A program made the translations under genes and the position numbers. Under the pieces are notes generated by a model. That model had not been told where the DNA came from. It made no database searches and saw only the letters and a list, made by a program, of their open reading frames with translations. A stretch of DNA of 64,000 nt from Mycolicibacter hiberniae (GTDB taxonomy: Bacteria; Actinomycetota; Actinomycetes; Mycobacteriales; Mycobacteriaceae): NCBI RefSeq assembly GCF_010729485.1, contig NZ_AP022609.1, forward strand, positions 1,984,001-2,048,000, in the 5' to 3' direction. Of this stretch, positions 36,033-46,306 are shown in pieces (within the stretch, counting starts at the first letter, position 1; every line of letters starts with the position of its first letter).

Positions 36033-36683
36033 GTGGTCGCGCAAATCACCTCCGGTACCGAGTTCGACAAGCACGGTCGGCCGTTCCGGCGACGTAACTA
36101 CCGACCGGCTGCCTACACCGCGGCCGCCCTGGCACTGCTGACCGCCGTGGTGTGGGCGGTGGCGCTGACCCGAACGGTCGATATTCACGAGGTCGCGGTG
36201 TGCAACGCCCCGCCGGCGCCCACCGAACCGGACCAGCCGCGACTGGGCACCCAGGTGTCGCGCGCCGCGATGATCACCACCACCCCGGCCCGGCTTGCCG
36301 ACGTCAAAGCGCGCGTGCTCAACGCCAGCGGCCGAGCGGGGCAGGCCGCCGACGTCGCCGACGCCCTGCGCGACGACGGCTTCCCCCAGCCGACGGCGGC
36401 CAACGATCCCATCTACAGCGAAGTCCGTCTGGACTGCCAGGGCCAGATTCGCTTCGGCCCGGCCGGCCAGGCAGCCGCGGCGGCACTGTGGCTGGTGGCG
36501 CCCTGCACCGAACTGTTTCGCGACGACCGCGCCGACGACTCGGTGGACCTGGCCGTCGGCAGCGACTTCGTCAGCCTGTCCCACAGCGACGACATCGAAG
36601 CCGCCCTGGCCGGCCTGCGTCCGGACTCCACCGGCATGCCCGATCCTGCCCTGCTGACCAAGATCCATTCCGGCACCTGCTGA
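36033..36683 (+). CDS. cei: cell envelope integrity protein Cei
   Basis: 216 residues: a short cytoplasmic N-terminus with RPFRRRNYRP, one helix (AAYTAAALALLTAVVWAVAL), and an extracytoplasmic LytR_C-type domain starting near DVKARVLNASGRAGQAADVADAL. Conserved cysteines C57, C133, C158 and C216 can form disulfides. The M. tuberculosis orthologue (Rv2700) is needed for envelope integrity and intrinsic resistance (from memory). Confidence 0.9.
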   Translation: MVAQITSGTEFDKHGRPFRRRNYRPAAYTAAALALLTAVVWAVALTRTVDIHEVAVCNAPPAPTEPDQPRLGTQVSRAAMITTTPARLADVKARVLNASGRAGQAADVADALRDDGFPQPTAANDPIYSEVRLDCQGQIRFGPAGQAAAAALWLVAPCTELFRDDRADDSVDLAVGSDFVSLSHSDDIEAALAGLRPDSTGMPDPALLTKIHSGTC

Positions 36684-36708
36684 CGATCGACCGCCGAAGA
36701 GGAGATCC

Positions 36709-37506
36709 ATGACCGGACCCGCCCCCGCTTCCCCCCCGGCCGCCGCCGCGCGACAGCAGCGACACGGCTTCGGAGTCGACGTCGGCGGCAGCGGCATCAA
36801 GGGCGGCATCGTCGACCTTGACACCGGCGCGCTGGTCGGTGAGCGAGTCAAACTGCCCACGCCCAATCCCGCCACGCCGGCCCTGGTGGCACAGACCGTC
36901 GCCGCGGTGGTCCGGGAGTTCGGTTGGACCGGCCCGCTGGGCGTCACCTATCCCGGGGTGGTCGTCGACGGCATCGTGCGGACCGCCGCCAACGTCGACA
37001 AGTCCTGGATCGGGCTCAACGTGCAGGAGACGATCGCCGCCGAACTGGACGGCCAGCGGGTGGTGGTCCTCAACGACGCCGACGCCGCCGGGCTCGCTGA
37101 GGAGCGCTACGGGGCGGGCAACAACAACCCCGGCGTGGTCGTGTTGCTCACCTTCGGCACCGGGATCGGCTCGGCGGTGCTCCACAACGGAAAGCTGCTG
37201 CCCAACACCGAACTCGGGCATATCGAGGTGGGCGGCAAGGAGGCCGAGCAGCGCGCCGCCGCGTCGGTCAAGGAGCGCAAGAACTGGTCCATGGCGAGAT
37301 GGGCCGAACAGGTCACGATGGTGCTGACGGCGATCGAGGACGCGCTCTGCCCGGACCTGATCATCGTGGGCGGCGGCATCAGCCGCAAAGCCGATCGATG
37401 GGTGCCGCTGCTGGGCAATCGGACTCCGGTGGTGGCCGCGACGCTGCAGAACACCGCGGGCATCGTCGGGGCCGCGATGGCGTCTTCGGCCGACGAGACT
37501 CACTGA
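36709..37506 (+). CDS. ppgK: polyphosphate glucokinase
   Basis: 265 residues of the ROK-like glucokinase family. GVDVGGSGIKGGIVD is the phosphate-binding start, VVLLTFGTGIGSAVLHNG the second phosphate loop, and HIEVGGKEAEQRAA with KNWSMARWAEQV typical of PPGK. It phosphorylates glucose with polyphosphate or ATP. GAGGAGA precedes the ATG. Located 25 bp after cei; in H37Rv suhB lies between them but on the other strand. Confidence 0.95.
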   Translation: MTGPAPASPPAAAARQQRHGFGVDVGGSGIKGGIVDLDTGALVGERVKLPTPNPATPALVAQTVAAVVREFGWTGPLGVTYPGVVVDGIVRTAANVDKSWIGLNVQETIAAELDGQRVVVLNDADAAGLAEERYGAGNNNPGVVVLLTFGTGIGSAVLHNGKLLPNTELGHIEVGGKEAEQRAAASVKERKNWSMARWAEQVTMVLTAIEDALCPDLIIVGGGISRKADRWVPLLGNRTPVVAATLQNTAGIVGAAMASSADETH

Positions 37507-37588
37507 ATGCGCCCGCTCGGCGAGTCCCGCGCCGTCCTGTCGTTACAATGGTCCGCGGCGGCCGCCTAACCGATAGCGGCGACTATCC

Positions 37589-37605
37589 CAGTTGATCTCC
37601 AACTG
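37589..37605. repeat. inverted repeat in sigA leader
   Basis: CAGTTG-N5-CAACTG, a perfect 6-bp dyad, about 90 bp upstream of sigA in the AT-richer part of the leader. Could be an operator or transcript hairpin; nothing decides between these. Confidence 0.4.
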
Positions 37606-37691
37606 AAATAGAGCCGACATTCGACATACCCGATACTTTCGGTTGCGCACGACGCTGCGACCAGAAAGTCAGTCCGACCGAAGGGGTGGAC

Positions 37692-39191
<1,500 letters not shown>

Positions 39192-39198
39192 CACCCAG

Positions 39199-40281
39199 AT
39201 GGCCGCCAGTCCCCCCTCGGCTGCACTGCGCGCGCTCAATGCGTGCCGTGGCGGCCTCCAACGCCTGCGCCAGGCGACCGTCCCCGCCTCCGTCGCCGTC
39301 ATGGAATTGGGGCTGGGCGGCTGGCTGTCGCAGGCCCTGTGCGCCGCCGTGCGGCTGGGAATCCCCGACGCGCTCAGCGCGGGTCCGCTGACCGCTGAGC
39401 AGGTCGCTGCCCGAGCCGGGACCAACCCCGCCGCCACCTACCGGCTGATGCGCGCGCTGGCCAGCCACTCGGTACTCAAACTGCGCCGTGACGGCCGGTT
39501 CGCGCTGACCCGCGTCGGCCGGGCCCTGGTGTCGGACAATCCGGCCGGCGTGGCCCCGATGATGGTGTTCGTCGGCAACCCGCGCCACCGGGAGCACTGG
39601 TCGCACCTCGAGCACTCGGTGCGCACCGGCCAGACCGCCGTCGACGAGCTTCGCGGAATGCCTTTCTTCCAGTATCTGGACACCGACCCCGAACTGGCGC
39701 AGGTCTTCAACGATGCGATGACAGGCGCCTCTGCCATGGCCATCGAAAGTGCCGTGCCCGCGTTTGACTTCAGCTCCAGCAAGCTGATCGTCGATGTCGG
39801 TGGCGGCCACGGCGCGCTGCTGGCCGCGGTGCTGCGCCAGGCCCCCGGCGCGCGCGGTGTGCTGTTCGACCTGCCGCAGGTGATCGCCGGCGCCGGAGCG
39901 GCGATGAGCGCCGCCGGGGTGGCGTCGCGCTGCGATGTCCAGGGCGGGTCGTTCTTCGAGTCCGTGCCGGCCGGCGGCGACACGTATCTGCTCAAGACCG
40001 TCATCCACGACTGGGACGACGATCGATCACGCGCGATTCTGCGCAACATCCGCAGCGCCATCGCGCCCGGCGGAAAGCTGCTGCTGTTCGAGATGGTGCT
40101 CCCCGAGGGGGCTCCCGCCCACCTGGGCCTGGTGCTCGACCTCGAGATGCTGGTGACCGCGGGCGGACAGGAGCGCACCCAGCGGGAGTACGGCGAGCTG
40201 CTGGCCGCCACAGGCTTCGAGCTGCGGCGCGTGGTGCCCACCACCAGCCCGCTGGCGATCATCGAGGCTCGGCCGGTCTAG
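39199..40281 (+). CDS. O-methyltransferase, plant-COMT-like (Methyltransf_2)
   Basis: 360 residues. An N-terminal winged-helix dimerisation domain (QALCAAVRLGIPDALS, LTAEQVAARAGTNPAATYRLMRALASH) is followed by a SAM-binding domain (LIVDVGGGHGALLAAVL) and the catalytic-base motif VIHDWDDDRS. LLFEMVLPEG is typical too. It methylates a hydroxyl of a small molecule; substrate unknown. It begins 7 bp after sigA, so it may share read-through from it. It is not at this position in H37Rv. Confidence 0.88.
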   Translation: MAASPPSAALRALNACRGGLQRLRQATVPASVAVMELGLGGWLSQALCAAVRLGIPDALSAGPLTAEQVAARAGTNPAATYRLMRALASHSVLKLRRDGRFALTRVGRALVSDNPAGVAPMMVFVGNPRHREHWSHLEHSVRTGQTAVDELRGMPFFQYLDTDPELAQVFNDAMTGASAMAIESAVPAFDFSSSKLIVDVGGGHGALLAAVLRQAPGARGVLFDLPQVIAGAGAAMSAAGVASRCDVQGGSFFESVPAGGDTYLLKTVIHDWDDDRSRAILRNIRSAIAPGGKLLLFEMVLPEGAPAHLGLVLDLEMLVTAGGQERTQREYGELLAATGFELRRVVPTTSPLAIIEARPV

Positions 40282-40320
40282 GACGCCGGCGCCGGGCGGG
40301 CGGGCGTAGGATCGCCGAGC

Positions 40321-40611
40321 ATGTCCCCGGATGATCCCGTGTCGTCCCAGACCTTCGCCGCGTTGCTCAAGCGCGCGACCACCCACGGTCATCCTGCGCC
40401 GCCCGAGGCCGGTTTGAATCCCGCTGTGCTCGACGCCATCAACGCCGTCGCCGCAGCATGGCCACGAGTGCCCGCGGCGTTGATCAACAAGGCGCAGACC
40501 ACGTTCGCCCGTAGCGAACTCACCCGGGCGTCGGCAGCCAAGCCGACCACCCCGATCAACCTCAACCAGCCGGGGCGAACACGTCATCCGGGCCCGGCCG
40601 GTACGGGCTGA
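40321..40611 (+). CDS. small hypothetical protein overlapping DUF952 gene
   Basis: 96 codons with mycobacterial codon choice and AGGATCG before the ATG. The protein has a helical middle (FAALLKRATT..., AVLDAINAVAAAWPRVPAALINKAQTT) and a disordered proline-rich tail. The last 50 bp overlap the convergent DUF952 gene. I recognise no family. It may be real or a chance open frame. Confidence 0.5.
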   Translation: MSPDDPVSSQTFAALLKRATTHGHPAPPEAGLNPAVLDAINAVAAAWPRVPAALINKAQTTFARSELTRASAAKPTTPINLNQPGRTRHPGPAGTG

Positions 40612-40927
40612 CACCGCACACCGCCGCAACGGGCAACGGCCCGTACAGATGCGGGAACAACATCGACTCCGGATCGCCCGGCACGCCGGGCTCCCAGCGC
40701 ACCGGCGCGCCGAGTTCGTCCGGATTCACCTGCAGCAACACCAGATCCGAGCAGCCGCGGTAGAGCCGATTCGCCGGCAGGTGCACCTGCTGCGGCGTCG
40801 ACAGGTGCACGAATCCGACACTGCGCAATGACTCGGGGCGCAGCTCCCCGGCCTGCTGCGCCCGCTCCCAGTCGCCGGCGCTGCACATGTGTACCAGGAC
40901 CCCGGCCGGCATCGGTTGCTGCTCCAT
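40562..40927 (-). CDS. DUF952 family protein
   Basis: 121 residues. LVHMCSAGDWERAQQAGELRPESL, VGFVHLSTPQQVHLPANRLYRG and FPHLYGPLPVAAVCGV match DUF952 proteins, some of which are glutathione-S-transferase-like or ADP-ribosyl-transferase-fold proteins. ATG at 40927 (MEQQPMPAG). Function unknown. Confidence 0.8.
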   Translation of the reverse strand: MEQQPMPAGVLVHMCSAGDWERAQQAGELRPESLRSVGFVHLSTPQQVHLPANRLYRGCSDLVLLQVNPDELGAPVRWEPGVPGDPESMLFPHLYGPLPVAAVCGVSPYRPGPDDVFAPAG

Positions 40928-40998
40928 ATCACCGATCCTGCCGCACCGCGCTTCGGGGTGAGACACGACACAGCCGGAGCCGGGAACAACGCCGAACG

Positions 40999-41021
40999 CT
41001 CAAGCGTCTGACACACTTGAG
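40999..41021. repeat. inverted repeat upstream of small zinc protein gene
   Basis: CTCAAG-N11-CTTGAG, a perfect 6-bp dyad with long spacer, 26 bp before the start codon of the 64-residue gene and between divergent genes. Possible operator; uncertain. Confidence 0.35.
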
Positions 41022-41046
41022 AGCAACCGCGAGAACGGAGGAGCCC

Positions 41047-41241
41047 ATGAACGCGACTCTGACCAGTCCCGAACTCACCCGGGCTGATCGATGCGACCGG
41101 TGCGGCGCGGCCGCCCGGGTGCGAGCCACGCTGCCCTCCGGTGCCGAACTTCTCTTCTGCCAGCACCATGCCAACGAACACGAGGCCAAGCTGATTGAGC
41201 TGGCCGCGGTGATTCAGGTCAGCGCGTCGGCCGAGGCATGA
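41047..41241 (+). CDS. 64-residue zinc-ribbon-like protein (DUF7455-like)
   Basis: 64 residues with GGAGGAGCCC before the ATG. It has CDRCGAAARVRATLPSG and then CQHHANEHEAKL, a C-x2-C...C-x-H-H pattern for one zinc. It resembles a conserved small actinobacterial protein encoded near sigma factor genes. Role unknown. Confidence 0.8.
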   Translation: MNATLTSPELTRADRCDRCGAAARVRATLPSGAELLFCQHHANEHEAKLIELAAVIQVSASAEA

Positions 41242-41314
41242 CGCGAGGCGCAGCCAACACGCCATCTGAGCAGATTGTGCAATAGCGGCACTCGTCAGGA
41301 ATGCTGGGCTGGTC

Positions 41315-42262
41315 ATGACTGACCGGATTCCCAAACCCTCCCGTCATCACCTGCTCCGGATCGCCCGGCGCACCCTGGTGAAGAGCTGGGACGATTCGAT
41401 CTTCGCCGAATCGGCGCAGGCGGGCTTCTGGTCGGTGTTGTCGCTGCCGCCGCTGTTGCTGGGAATGTTGGGCAGTCTGTCCTACGTGGCGCCGCTGTTC
41501 GGCCCGAACACGCTGGCCACCATCCAGGACCGGCTGATCAGCATGGCCAGCAGCTTCTTCTCCAGGAACGTGGTGGTGGAGATCATTGAGCCGACGGTGC
41601 GAGACATCGTGGCCAATGCGCGCGGTGAGGTGGTCTCGCTCGGCTTCGTGATATCGCTGTGGGCCGGATCATCGGCGATCTCGGCGTTCGTGGACTCGGT
41701 GGTCGAGGCACACGACCAGACCACGCTGCGTCATCCGGTGCGGCAACGCTTCTTCGCGCTCGGGCTCTACGTCGCGATGCTGGTGATCGCGGTGGCCACC
41801 GCGCCGCTGGCCGCGCTGGGACCGCACGCGATCGCCGAGCGGCTGCCGGCCCGATGGACCGACATTCTGCGGTTCGGCTACTACCCCGCGCTGGTGCTCG
41901 GTCTGCTGCTCGCGGTGACGGTGCTCTACCGGGTGTCGCTGCCCAAGCCCCTGCCCTCGCACCGGCTGATTTTCGGCGCGCTGCTGGCCACGACCGTGTT
42001 CGTGGTGGCGACGATGGGTCTGCGCATCTACCTGCGCTACATCACCAGCACCGGCTACACCTACGGGGCGCTGGCGACGCCGATCGCCTTCCTGCTGTTC
42101 GCGTTTTTGCTCGGCTTCGCGATCATGCTGGGCGCCGAACTGAATGCGGCCGTCCAGGAAGAGTGGCCCGCCCACGCCACCCACCTGCACCAACTGCGTA
42201 GGTGGGTGGTGTCACGGGCCGGCCAGGCCAGCGACGAGACCGATCCGGTCAAGCCTGCTTGA
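41315..42262 (+). CDS. YihY/BrkB-family membrane protein (Rv2707 position)
   Basis: 315 residues with six helices. SWDDSIFAESAQAGFWSVLSLPPLLLG, the AGSSAISAFVDSVVEAHDQ core, YRVSLPKPLPSHRLIFGALLATTVFV and TYGALATPIAFLLFAFLLGFAIMLGAELNAAVQEE are typical YihY/UPF0761 sequences. Function unknown in mycobacteria. Its end overlaps the DUF3039 gene by 14 bp. Confidence 0.88.
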   Translation: MTDRIPKPSRHHLLRIARRTLVKSWDDSIFAESAQAGFWSVLSLPPLLLGMLGSLSYVAPLFGPNTLATIQDRLISMASSFFSRNVVVEIIEPTVRDIVANARGEVVSLGFVISLWAGSSAISAFVDSVVEAHDQTTLRHPVRQRFFALGLYVAMLVIAVATAPLAALGPHAIAERLPARWTDILRFGYYPALVLGLLLAVTVLYRVSLPKPLPSHRLIFGALLATTVFVVATMGLRIYLRYITSTGYTYGALATPIAFLLFAFLLGFAIMLGAELNAAVQEEWPAHATHLHQLRRWVVSRAGQASDETDPVKPA

Positions 42263-42494
42263 GCGTCGCGTAGATCCGCTTGCAGTCCGGGCAGACCGGG
42301 GAACCGGGCTTGGCCGACTTGGTCACCGGGAACACCTCACCGCATAGCGCCACCACGTGGGTGCCCATGACCGCGCTCTCGGCGATCTTGTCCTTCTTCA
42401 CGTAGTGGAAGTACTTCGGGGTGTCGCCGTCGGTCCCGTCATCGACGCGTTCCTCGGAATCGGTGCGCTCGAGGGTGTCGGTGTCTATGCCCAT
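42249..42494 (-). CDS. DUF3039 protein (Rv2708c position)
   Basis: 81 residues. KYFHYVKKDKIAESAVMGTHVVALCGEVF and PVCPDCKRIYATL are DUF3039-like; C51 with the CPDC pair suggests zinc. The ATG at 42494 is preferred. Function unknown. Confidence 0.88.
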   Translation of the reverse strand: MGIDTDTLERTDSEERVDDGTDGDTPKYFHYVKKDKIAESAVMGTHVVALCGEVFPVTKSAKPGSPVCPDCKRIYATLKQA

Positions 42495-42571
42495 GTTCCC
42501 ATTGTGCCCAGAACCGCAGTGTTCCCAAAACCCCTCGTGCCGGGGAGCCGGACATGTGGGACAGTGGAGGG

Positions 42572-42979
42572 ATGAAGCACGGCCCCGAGCTGGGTTTCGA
42601 CGACGACGGCCGACCCGTCCTGATCACGGCGGCGGCCCCGTCCTACGAGCAGCAGCACCGCGAGCGGGTACGCAAGTACCTGACCTTGATGGCGTTACGG
42701 GTGCCTGCGCTGATCTTCGCCGCGATCGCCTACGGAATCTGGCACAACGGGCTGATCTCCCTGCTGATCCTGGTGGCGTCGATCCCGCTGCCGTGGATGG
42801 CGGTGCTGATCGCCAATGACCGGCCGCCCCGCAGCAAAGAGGAGCCCCGCCGCTATGAGGCGGCGCCTACGCGCACCCCCCTGTTCCCCACCGGAACCCG
42901 GCCGGCCCTGGAGCGGCCACCGCGCCCGGATTCCGGCGACAGCGCTGACGGCGAAGCGCCGCACGCGAACGGTTCTTAG
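42572..42979 (+). CDS. DUF3099 membrane protein (Rv2709 position)
   Basis: 135 residues. A leading soluble part with [21 protein letters not shown], then two helices ([18 protein letters not shown] and [21 protein letters not shown]) and a proline-rich C-terminal tail. This is the DUF3099 layout. GGAGG lies just before the ATG at 42572. Function unknown; located upstream of sigB. Confidence 0.88.
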   Translation: MKHGPELGFDDDGRPVLITAAAPSYEQQHRERVRKYLTLMALRVPALIFAAIAYGIWHNGLISLLILVASIPLPWMAVLIANDRPPRSKEEPRRYEAAPTRTPLFPTGTRPALERPPRPDSGDSADGEAPHANGS

Positions 42980-43040
42980 CACATTCTCAAAGTCATTCCC
43001 GTATTTCCGCACGTCAAGTGGTGTGGAAATGCGATCGGCC

Positions 43041-43068
43041 GGGAACTCTGCGTGCGTGTCGGGCGTTG
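43041..43068 (+). promoter_or_regulatory. SigE/SigH-type promoter of sigB
   Basis: GGGAAC (43041-43046) and CGTT (43064-43067) are separated by 17 bp. This is the mycobacterial SigE/SigH extracytoplasmic-function promoter pattern known upstream of sigB, and lies about 40 bp before its start codon. Confidence 0.65.
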
Positions 43069-43106
43069 ACACCTGTGACAGTGAAGCCGATCAACGGGAG
43101 GCCGCA

Positions 43107-44072
43107 ATGGCAAAGGCAGATGCCAGCACGAGTCGGATCGACGGCGATCTGGACGCGCAGAGCCCAGCCGCAGATCTGGTACGGGTGTACCTCAACGGCA
43201 TCGGCAAAACCGCGTTGCTCAATGCCGCCGACGAGGTGGAACTCGCCAAGCGGATCGAGGCCGGGCTCTACGCCCAGCACCTGCTCGACACCCGCAAGCG
43301 CTTCGGCGAGAAGCGCAGGCGCGAACTGGCAGCGGTGGTACGAGACGGCGAGTCCGCACGTCGGCACCTGCTGGAAGCCAACCTGCGTCTGGTGGTCTCA
43401 CTGGCCAAGCGCTACACCGGCCGGGGCATGCCGCTGCTGGACCTGATCCAGGAGGGCAACCTCGGGCTGATCCGCGCGATGGAGAAGTTCGACTACACCA
43501 AGGGCTTCAAGTTCTCCACCTACGCCACCTGGTGGATTCGCCAGGCCATCACCCGAGGCATGGCGGATCAGAGCCGCACCATCCGGCTTCCGGTCCACCT
43601 GGTCGAACAGGTCAACAAGCTGGCGCGGATCAAGCGTGAGATGCACCAGCAGCTGGGCCGCGAGGCCACCGACGAAGAGCTGGCCGCCGAGTCCGGCATT
43701 CCGGCGGAGCGGATCAACGACCTGCTCGAGCACAGCCGCGACCCGGTCAGCCTCGACATGCCGGTCGGCTCTGACGAGGAGGCCCCGCTGGGCGACTTCA
43801 TCGAGGACTCCGAGGCGATGTCGGCGGAGAACGCGGTGATCGCCGAGTTGCTGCACACCGATATCCGCAGTGTTCTGGCCACCCTCGACGAGCGGGAGCA
43901 CCAGGTGATCCGGCTGCGGTTCGGCCTCGACGACGGTCAGCCCCGCACGCTGGACCAGATCGGCAAGCTGTTCGGTCTGTCGCGCGAGCGGGTCCGCCAG
44001 ATCGAGCGCGAGGTGATGGCGAAGCTGCGCCAGGGCGAGCGCGCCGACCGGCTGCGTTCCTACGCCAGCTGA
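43107..44072 (+). CDS. sigB: alternative sigma factor SigB
   Basis: 321 residues with a short N-terminus (no SigA-type extension) and the same core: [23 protein letters not shown] for region 1.2, [24 protein letters not shown] and [16 protein letters not shown] for region 2, [21 protein letters not shown] for region 4.2. Stress and stationary-phase sigma factor. Strong GGGAGG before the ATG. Nearly identical to SigA in regions 2 and 4. Confidence 0.95.
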   Translation: MAKADASTSRIDGDLDAQSPAADLVRVYLNGIGKTALLNAADEVELAKRIEAGLYAQHLLDTRKRFGEKRRRELAAVVRDGESARRHLLEANLRLVVSLAKRYTGRGMPLLDLIQEGNLGLIRAMEKFDYTKGFKFSTYATWWIRQAITRGMADQSRTIRLPVHLVEQVNKLARIKREMHQQLGREATDEELAAESGIPAERINDLLEHSRDPVSLDMPVGSDEEAPLGDFIEDSEAMSAENAVIAELLHTDIRSVLATLDEREHQVIRLRFGLDDGQPRTLDQIGKLFGLSRERVRQIEREVMAKLRQGERADRLRSYAS

Positions 44073-44111
44073 CACCGGCGGGCTCGGTCGGGCCCGGTGC
44101 ATCGTCCCCGT

Positions 44112-44148
44112 TCCGGCGGGCCGCCGCAGATCGCGGAGGCCCGCCGGA
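44112..44148 (+). terminator. hairpin downstream of sigB
   Basis: A perfect 11-bp GC stem (TCCGGCGGGCC with GGCCCGCCGGA) and 15-nt loop, 40 bp after the sigB stop. There is no T-tract, as is common in mycobacteria. Probably separates sigB from ideR transcription. Confidence 0.6.
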
Positions 44149-44248
44149 GCTGCATCTGCGGACCTGCATTGCCGCCGCAACGCCGAGCATCGCGGCTCAC
44201 CACGGCCTTGGCTGCCCAAGTAGACTCAGCTGCGACGGAAGGTGCCGA

Positions 44249-44941
44249 ATGAATGACTTGGTTGATACCACCGAGATGTACCTCAGGACGATCTACGACC
44301 TTGAGGAAGAGGGTGTCACCCCATTGCGTGCACGCATAGCCGAGCGCCTGGAACAAAGTGGCCCGACCGTCAGTCAGACGGTGTCCCGGATGGAACGCGA
44401 CGGCCTGCTGAAGGTGGCCGGCGACCGTCATCTCGAACTCACCGAGAAGGGCCGCGCCCTGGCCGTCTCGGTGATGCGCAAGCACCGGCTGGCCGAACGC
44501 CTGCTCGTCGACGTCATCGGCCTGCCGCTGGAAGAGGTGCATGCCGAGGCCTGCCGCTGGGAGCATGTGATGAGCGAGGACGTCGAGCGGCGCCTGGTTC
44601 AGGTGCTCGACAACCCGACCACGTCGCCGTTCGGCAATCCCATCCCCGGTCTTCTGGATCTCGGTTTCGGCGCCGGGTCCGGCGGCGGCGATTCCGACCT
44701 CGTCCGGCTGACCGAACTGCCGGCCGGCGCCCCGGTGGCGGTGGTGGTGCGCCAGCTCACCGAGCACGTCCAGGGCGATATCGACCTGATCGCCCGGCTC
44801 AAGGAAGCCGGTGTGGTGCCCAACGCCAGGGTGACCGTCCAGACTGACGGCGACGACGGGGTGACCGTCGTGATCCCCGGCCACACCGACGTGAGCCTCC
44901 CCTACGAGATGGCGCACGCCGTGAAGGTCCAGAAGGTCTGA
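44249..44941 (+). CDS. ideR: iron-dependent repressor IdeR
   Basis: 230 residues, DtxR family. Helix-turn-helix at about 27-50 (ARIAERLEQSGPTVSQTVSRM). Metal ligands match: M10, C102, E105, H106 at the primary site; H79, E83, H98, E172 and Q175 at the ancillary site. A C-terminal SH3-like domain follows. With Fe2+ it represses siderophore genes and activates ferritin genes. Translation start ATG 44249; TAGACT (44221-44226) is a possible -10. Confidence 0.96.
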   Translation: MNDLVDTTEMYLRTIYDLEEEGVTPLRARIAERLEQSGPTVSQTVSRMERDGLLKVAGDRHLELTEKGRALAVSVMRKHRLAERLLVDVIGLPLEEVHAEACRWEHVMSEDVERRLVQVLDNPTTSPFGNPIPGLLDLGFGAGSGGGDSDLVRLTELPAGAPVAVVVRQLTEHVQGDIDLIARLKEAGVVPNARVTVQTDGDDGVTVVIPGHTDVSLPYEMAHAVKVQKV

Positions 44942-44951
44942 CGCCCGGTCC

Positions 44952-46007
44952 TCAACCGGCCCGCCGATCCGGGTCCTGCCGCCGCGGCAGGCGCACCCCG
45001 ATCTGCTGTCCCAGCCGGTAGCCGGTGTCGGCCAGACCACGGATACGCTCCGGCCGCAGCCCGGATTGCAGGGCGGTGTCGAGTAGGCCTGCCATCCGAT
45101 GCCCCGGCACACTGCGCAGGGCGGCTTCCAGCGACACGCCGGCCAGCGGCCCGTCCCCACGCGCGTAGGCGCTGAACGCCAGCAGCACCAGCGCCTCGGC
45201 GCGCCAGGGCTCGGGCAGAGCCCGGGCCAGGGTCGACCACAGCAGCTCGGCTTCGGCGGCGCGCTCCCCGATCGCCAAGGCGCACAGGGTGTCCCGGACC
45301 AGCACATCGGACAGCGAACATCCGAGCCGGGCCAACTCCGCCTCGCCCGGCTCCTGTCCCCCCGCCAGCGCAGCGATGGCAGCCAGCACCTGCGCGACGT
45401 CGCGGCGGGCCCGGACGAGAGCCGCACCGCGCCCGGCGGCCCGCTCTGCCGCACAGTCGGCGATCGCCGCGGCCACCGCGGCACGGCGCACCGCGTCATC
45501 GGGGGTGACCACCGCTTGAAGGTCCGCACGGCGGGCATACAGTCGCCTGCCCTCCAGCACTGCGGCGACGGCCAGCGGCGACGCCTCCGGGTCGTCGACC
45601 GGACCGCCGGCACCGCAGCCGTCGGCGCAATGCCACCGGCCGCCCCGGGCCACCCGATCCACCACATGCGCTCCGAGCAGCGCGATGTCGCGGCGCGACA
45701 GCTCTTCGGTCAGCCGGGCGATCAGCTCCCGGTGCTGATCGCCGCAGGCCGGGCAGCCGGCTCCCTGCTCGTCGACGAGCACCGCGACGGCCTCCGCCGG
45801 CGCGGCGGCGGCGGCCACCTCCGCGAGCCGCCCCAGAGTGCCGATGAGCGCGTCGGTCAGATCGACCCGCAGCACCGAGCCCAGTTCACCACCTTCGAGC
45901 ATGACCAGGACCAGGGAGTTCTCCGGCACGAAGCCGAGGATGGCCGGCAACGCCGCGATCAGCGCTTCGGGCCGGTTCAGCGTGAAGTCCGGTTGCTTTG
46001 TTGTCAT
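44952..46007 (-). CDS. DUF4192 protein (Rv2712c position)
   Basis: 351 residues. FTLNRPEALIAALPAILGFVPENSLVLVMLEG is the DUF4192 opening; GCPACGDQH and WHCADGCG give Cys pairs in the middle, and alternating helices occupy the C-terminal half (RLGCSLSDVLVRDTLCALAIGER). Role unknown. ATG at 46007. It converges with ideR, 10 bp from it. Confidence 0.88.
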   Translation of the reverse strand: MTTKQPDFTLNRPEALIAALPAILGFVPENSLVLVMLEGGELGSVLRVDLTDALIGTLGRLAEVAAAAAPAEAVAVLVDEQGAGCPACGDQHRELIARLTEELSRRDIALLGAHVVDRVARGGRWHCADGCGAGGPVDDPEASPLAVAAVLEGRRLYARRADLQAVVTPDDAVRRAAVAAAIADCAAERAAGRGAALVRARRDVAQVLAAIAALAGGQEPGEAELARLGCSLSDVLVRDTLCALAIGERAAEAELLWSTLARALPEPWRAEALVLLAFSAYARGDGPLAGVSLEAALRSVPGHRMAGLLDTALQSGLRPERIRGLADTGYRLGQQIGVRLPRRQDPDRRAG

Positions 46008-46106
46008 GACTGCAACGGTGACGACAAGCTCCGTCACGCCGGGCGCGTCCATGCCACGCCGCACCCCGCGTTGGGGATGAACCGGCGGCTGTGGACAGCT
46101 GTTCGG

Positions 46107-46134
46107 GCGACGCCGCGCAACCGTGCGGCGTCGC
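46107..46134. repeat. 10-bp perfect stem-loop between divergent genes
   Basis: GCGACGCCGC-N8-GCGGCGTCGC in the 299-bp gap between the divergent DUF4192 and PAC2 genes. The rest of the gap holds no other gene that I can support, only CG-rich sequence and a TTTTCC...GGGGAAAA dyad near 46235-46268. Confidence 0.55.
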
Positions 46135-46306
46135 GCCGCCGTGGGGCCGACTGCCAGCGCATTCTCCGGTGAGCGAACGCCGGACCCCCGCGGAATTCCG
46201 CCGCTGCACAGCGACGTTGATCACCACAGAGTGCACCGTTTTCCGGTGCGCCCCCCCGGTGGGGGAAAATGGCGAGTGCGATCCGCACAACGAGGAGGCA
46301 AAGACG

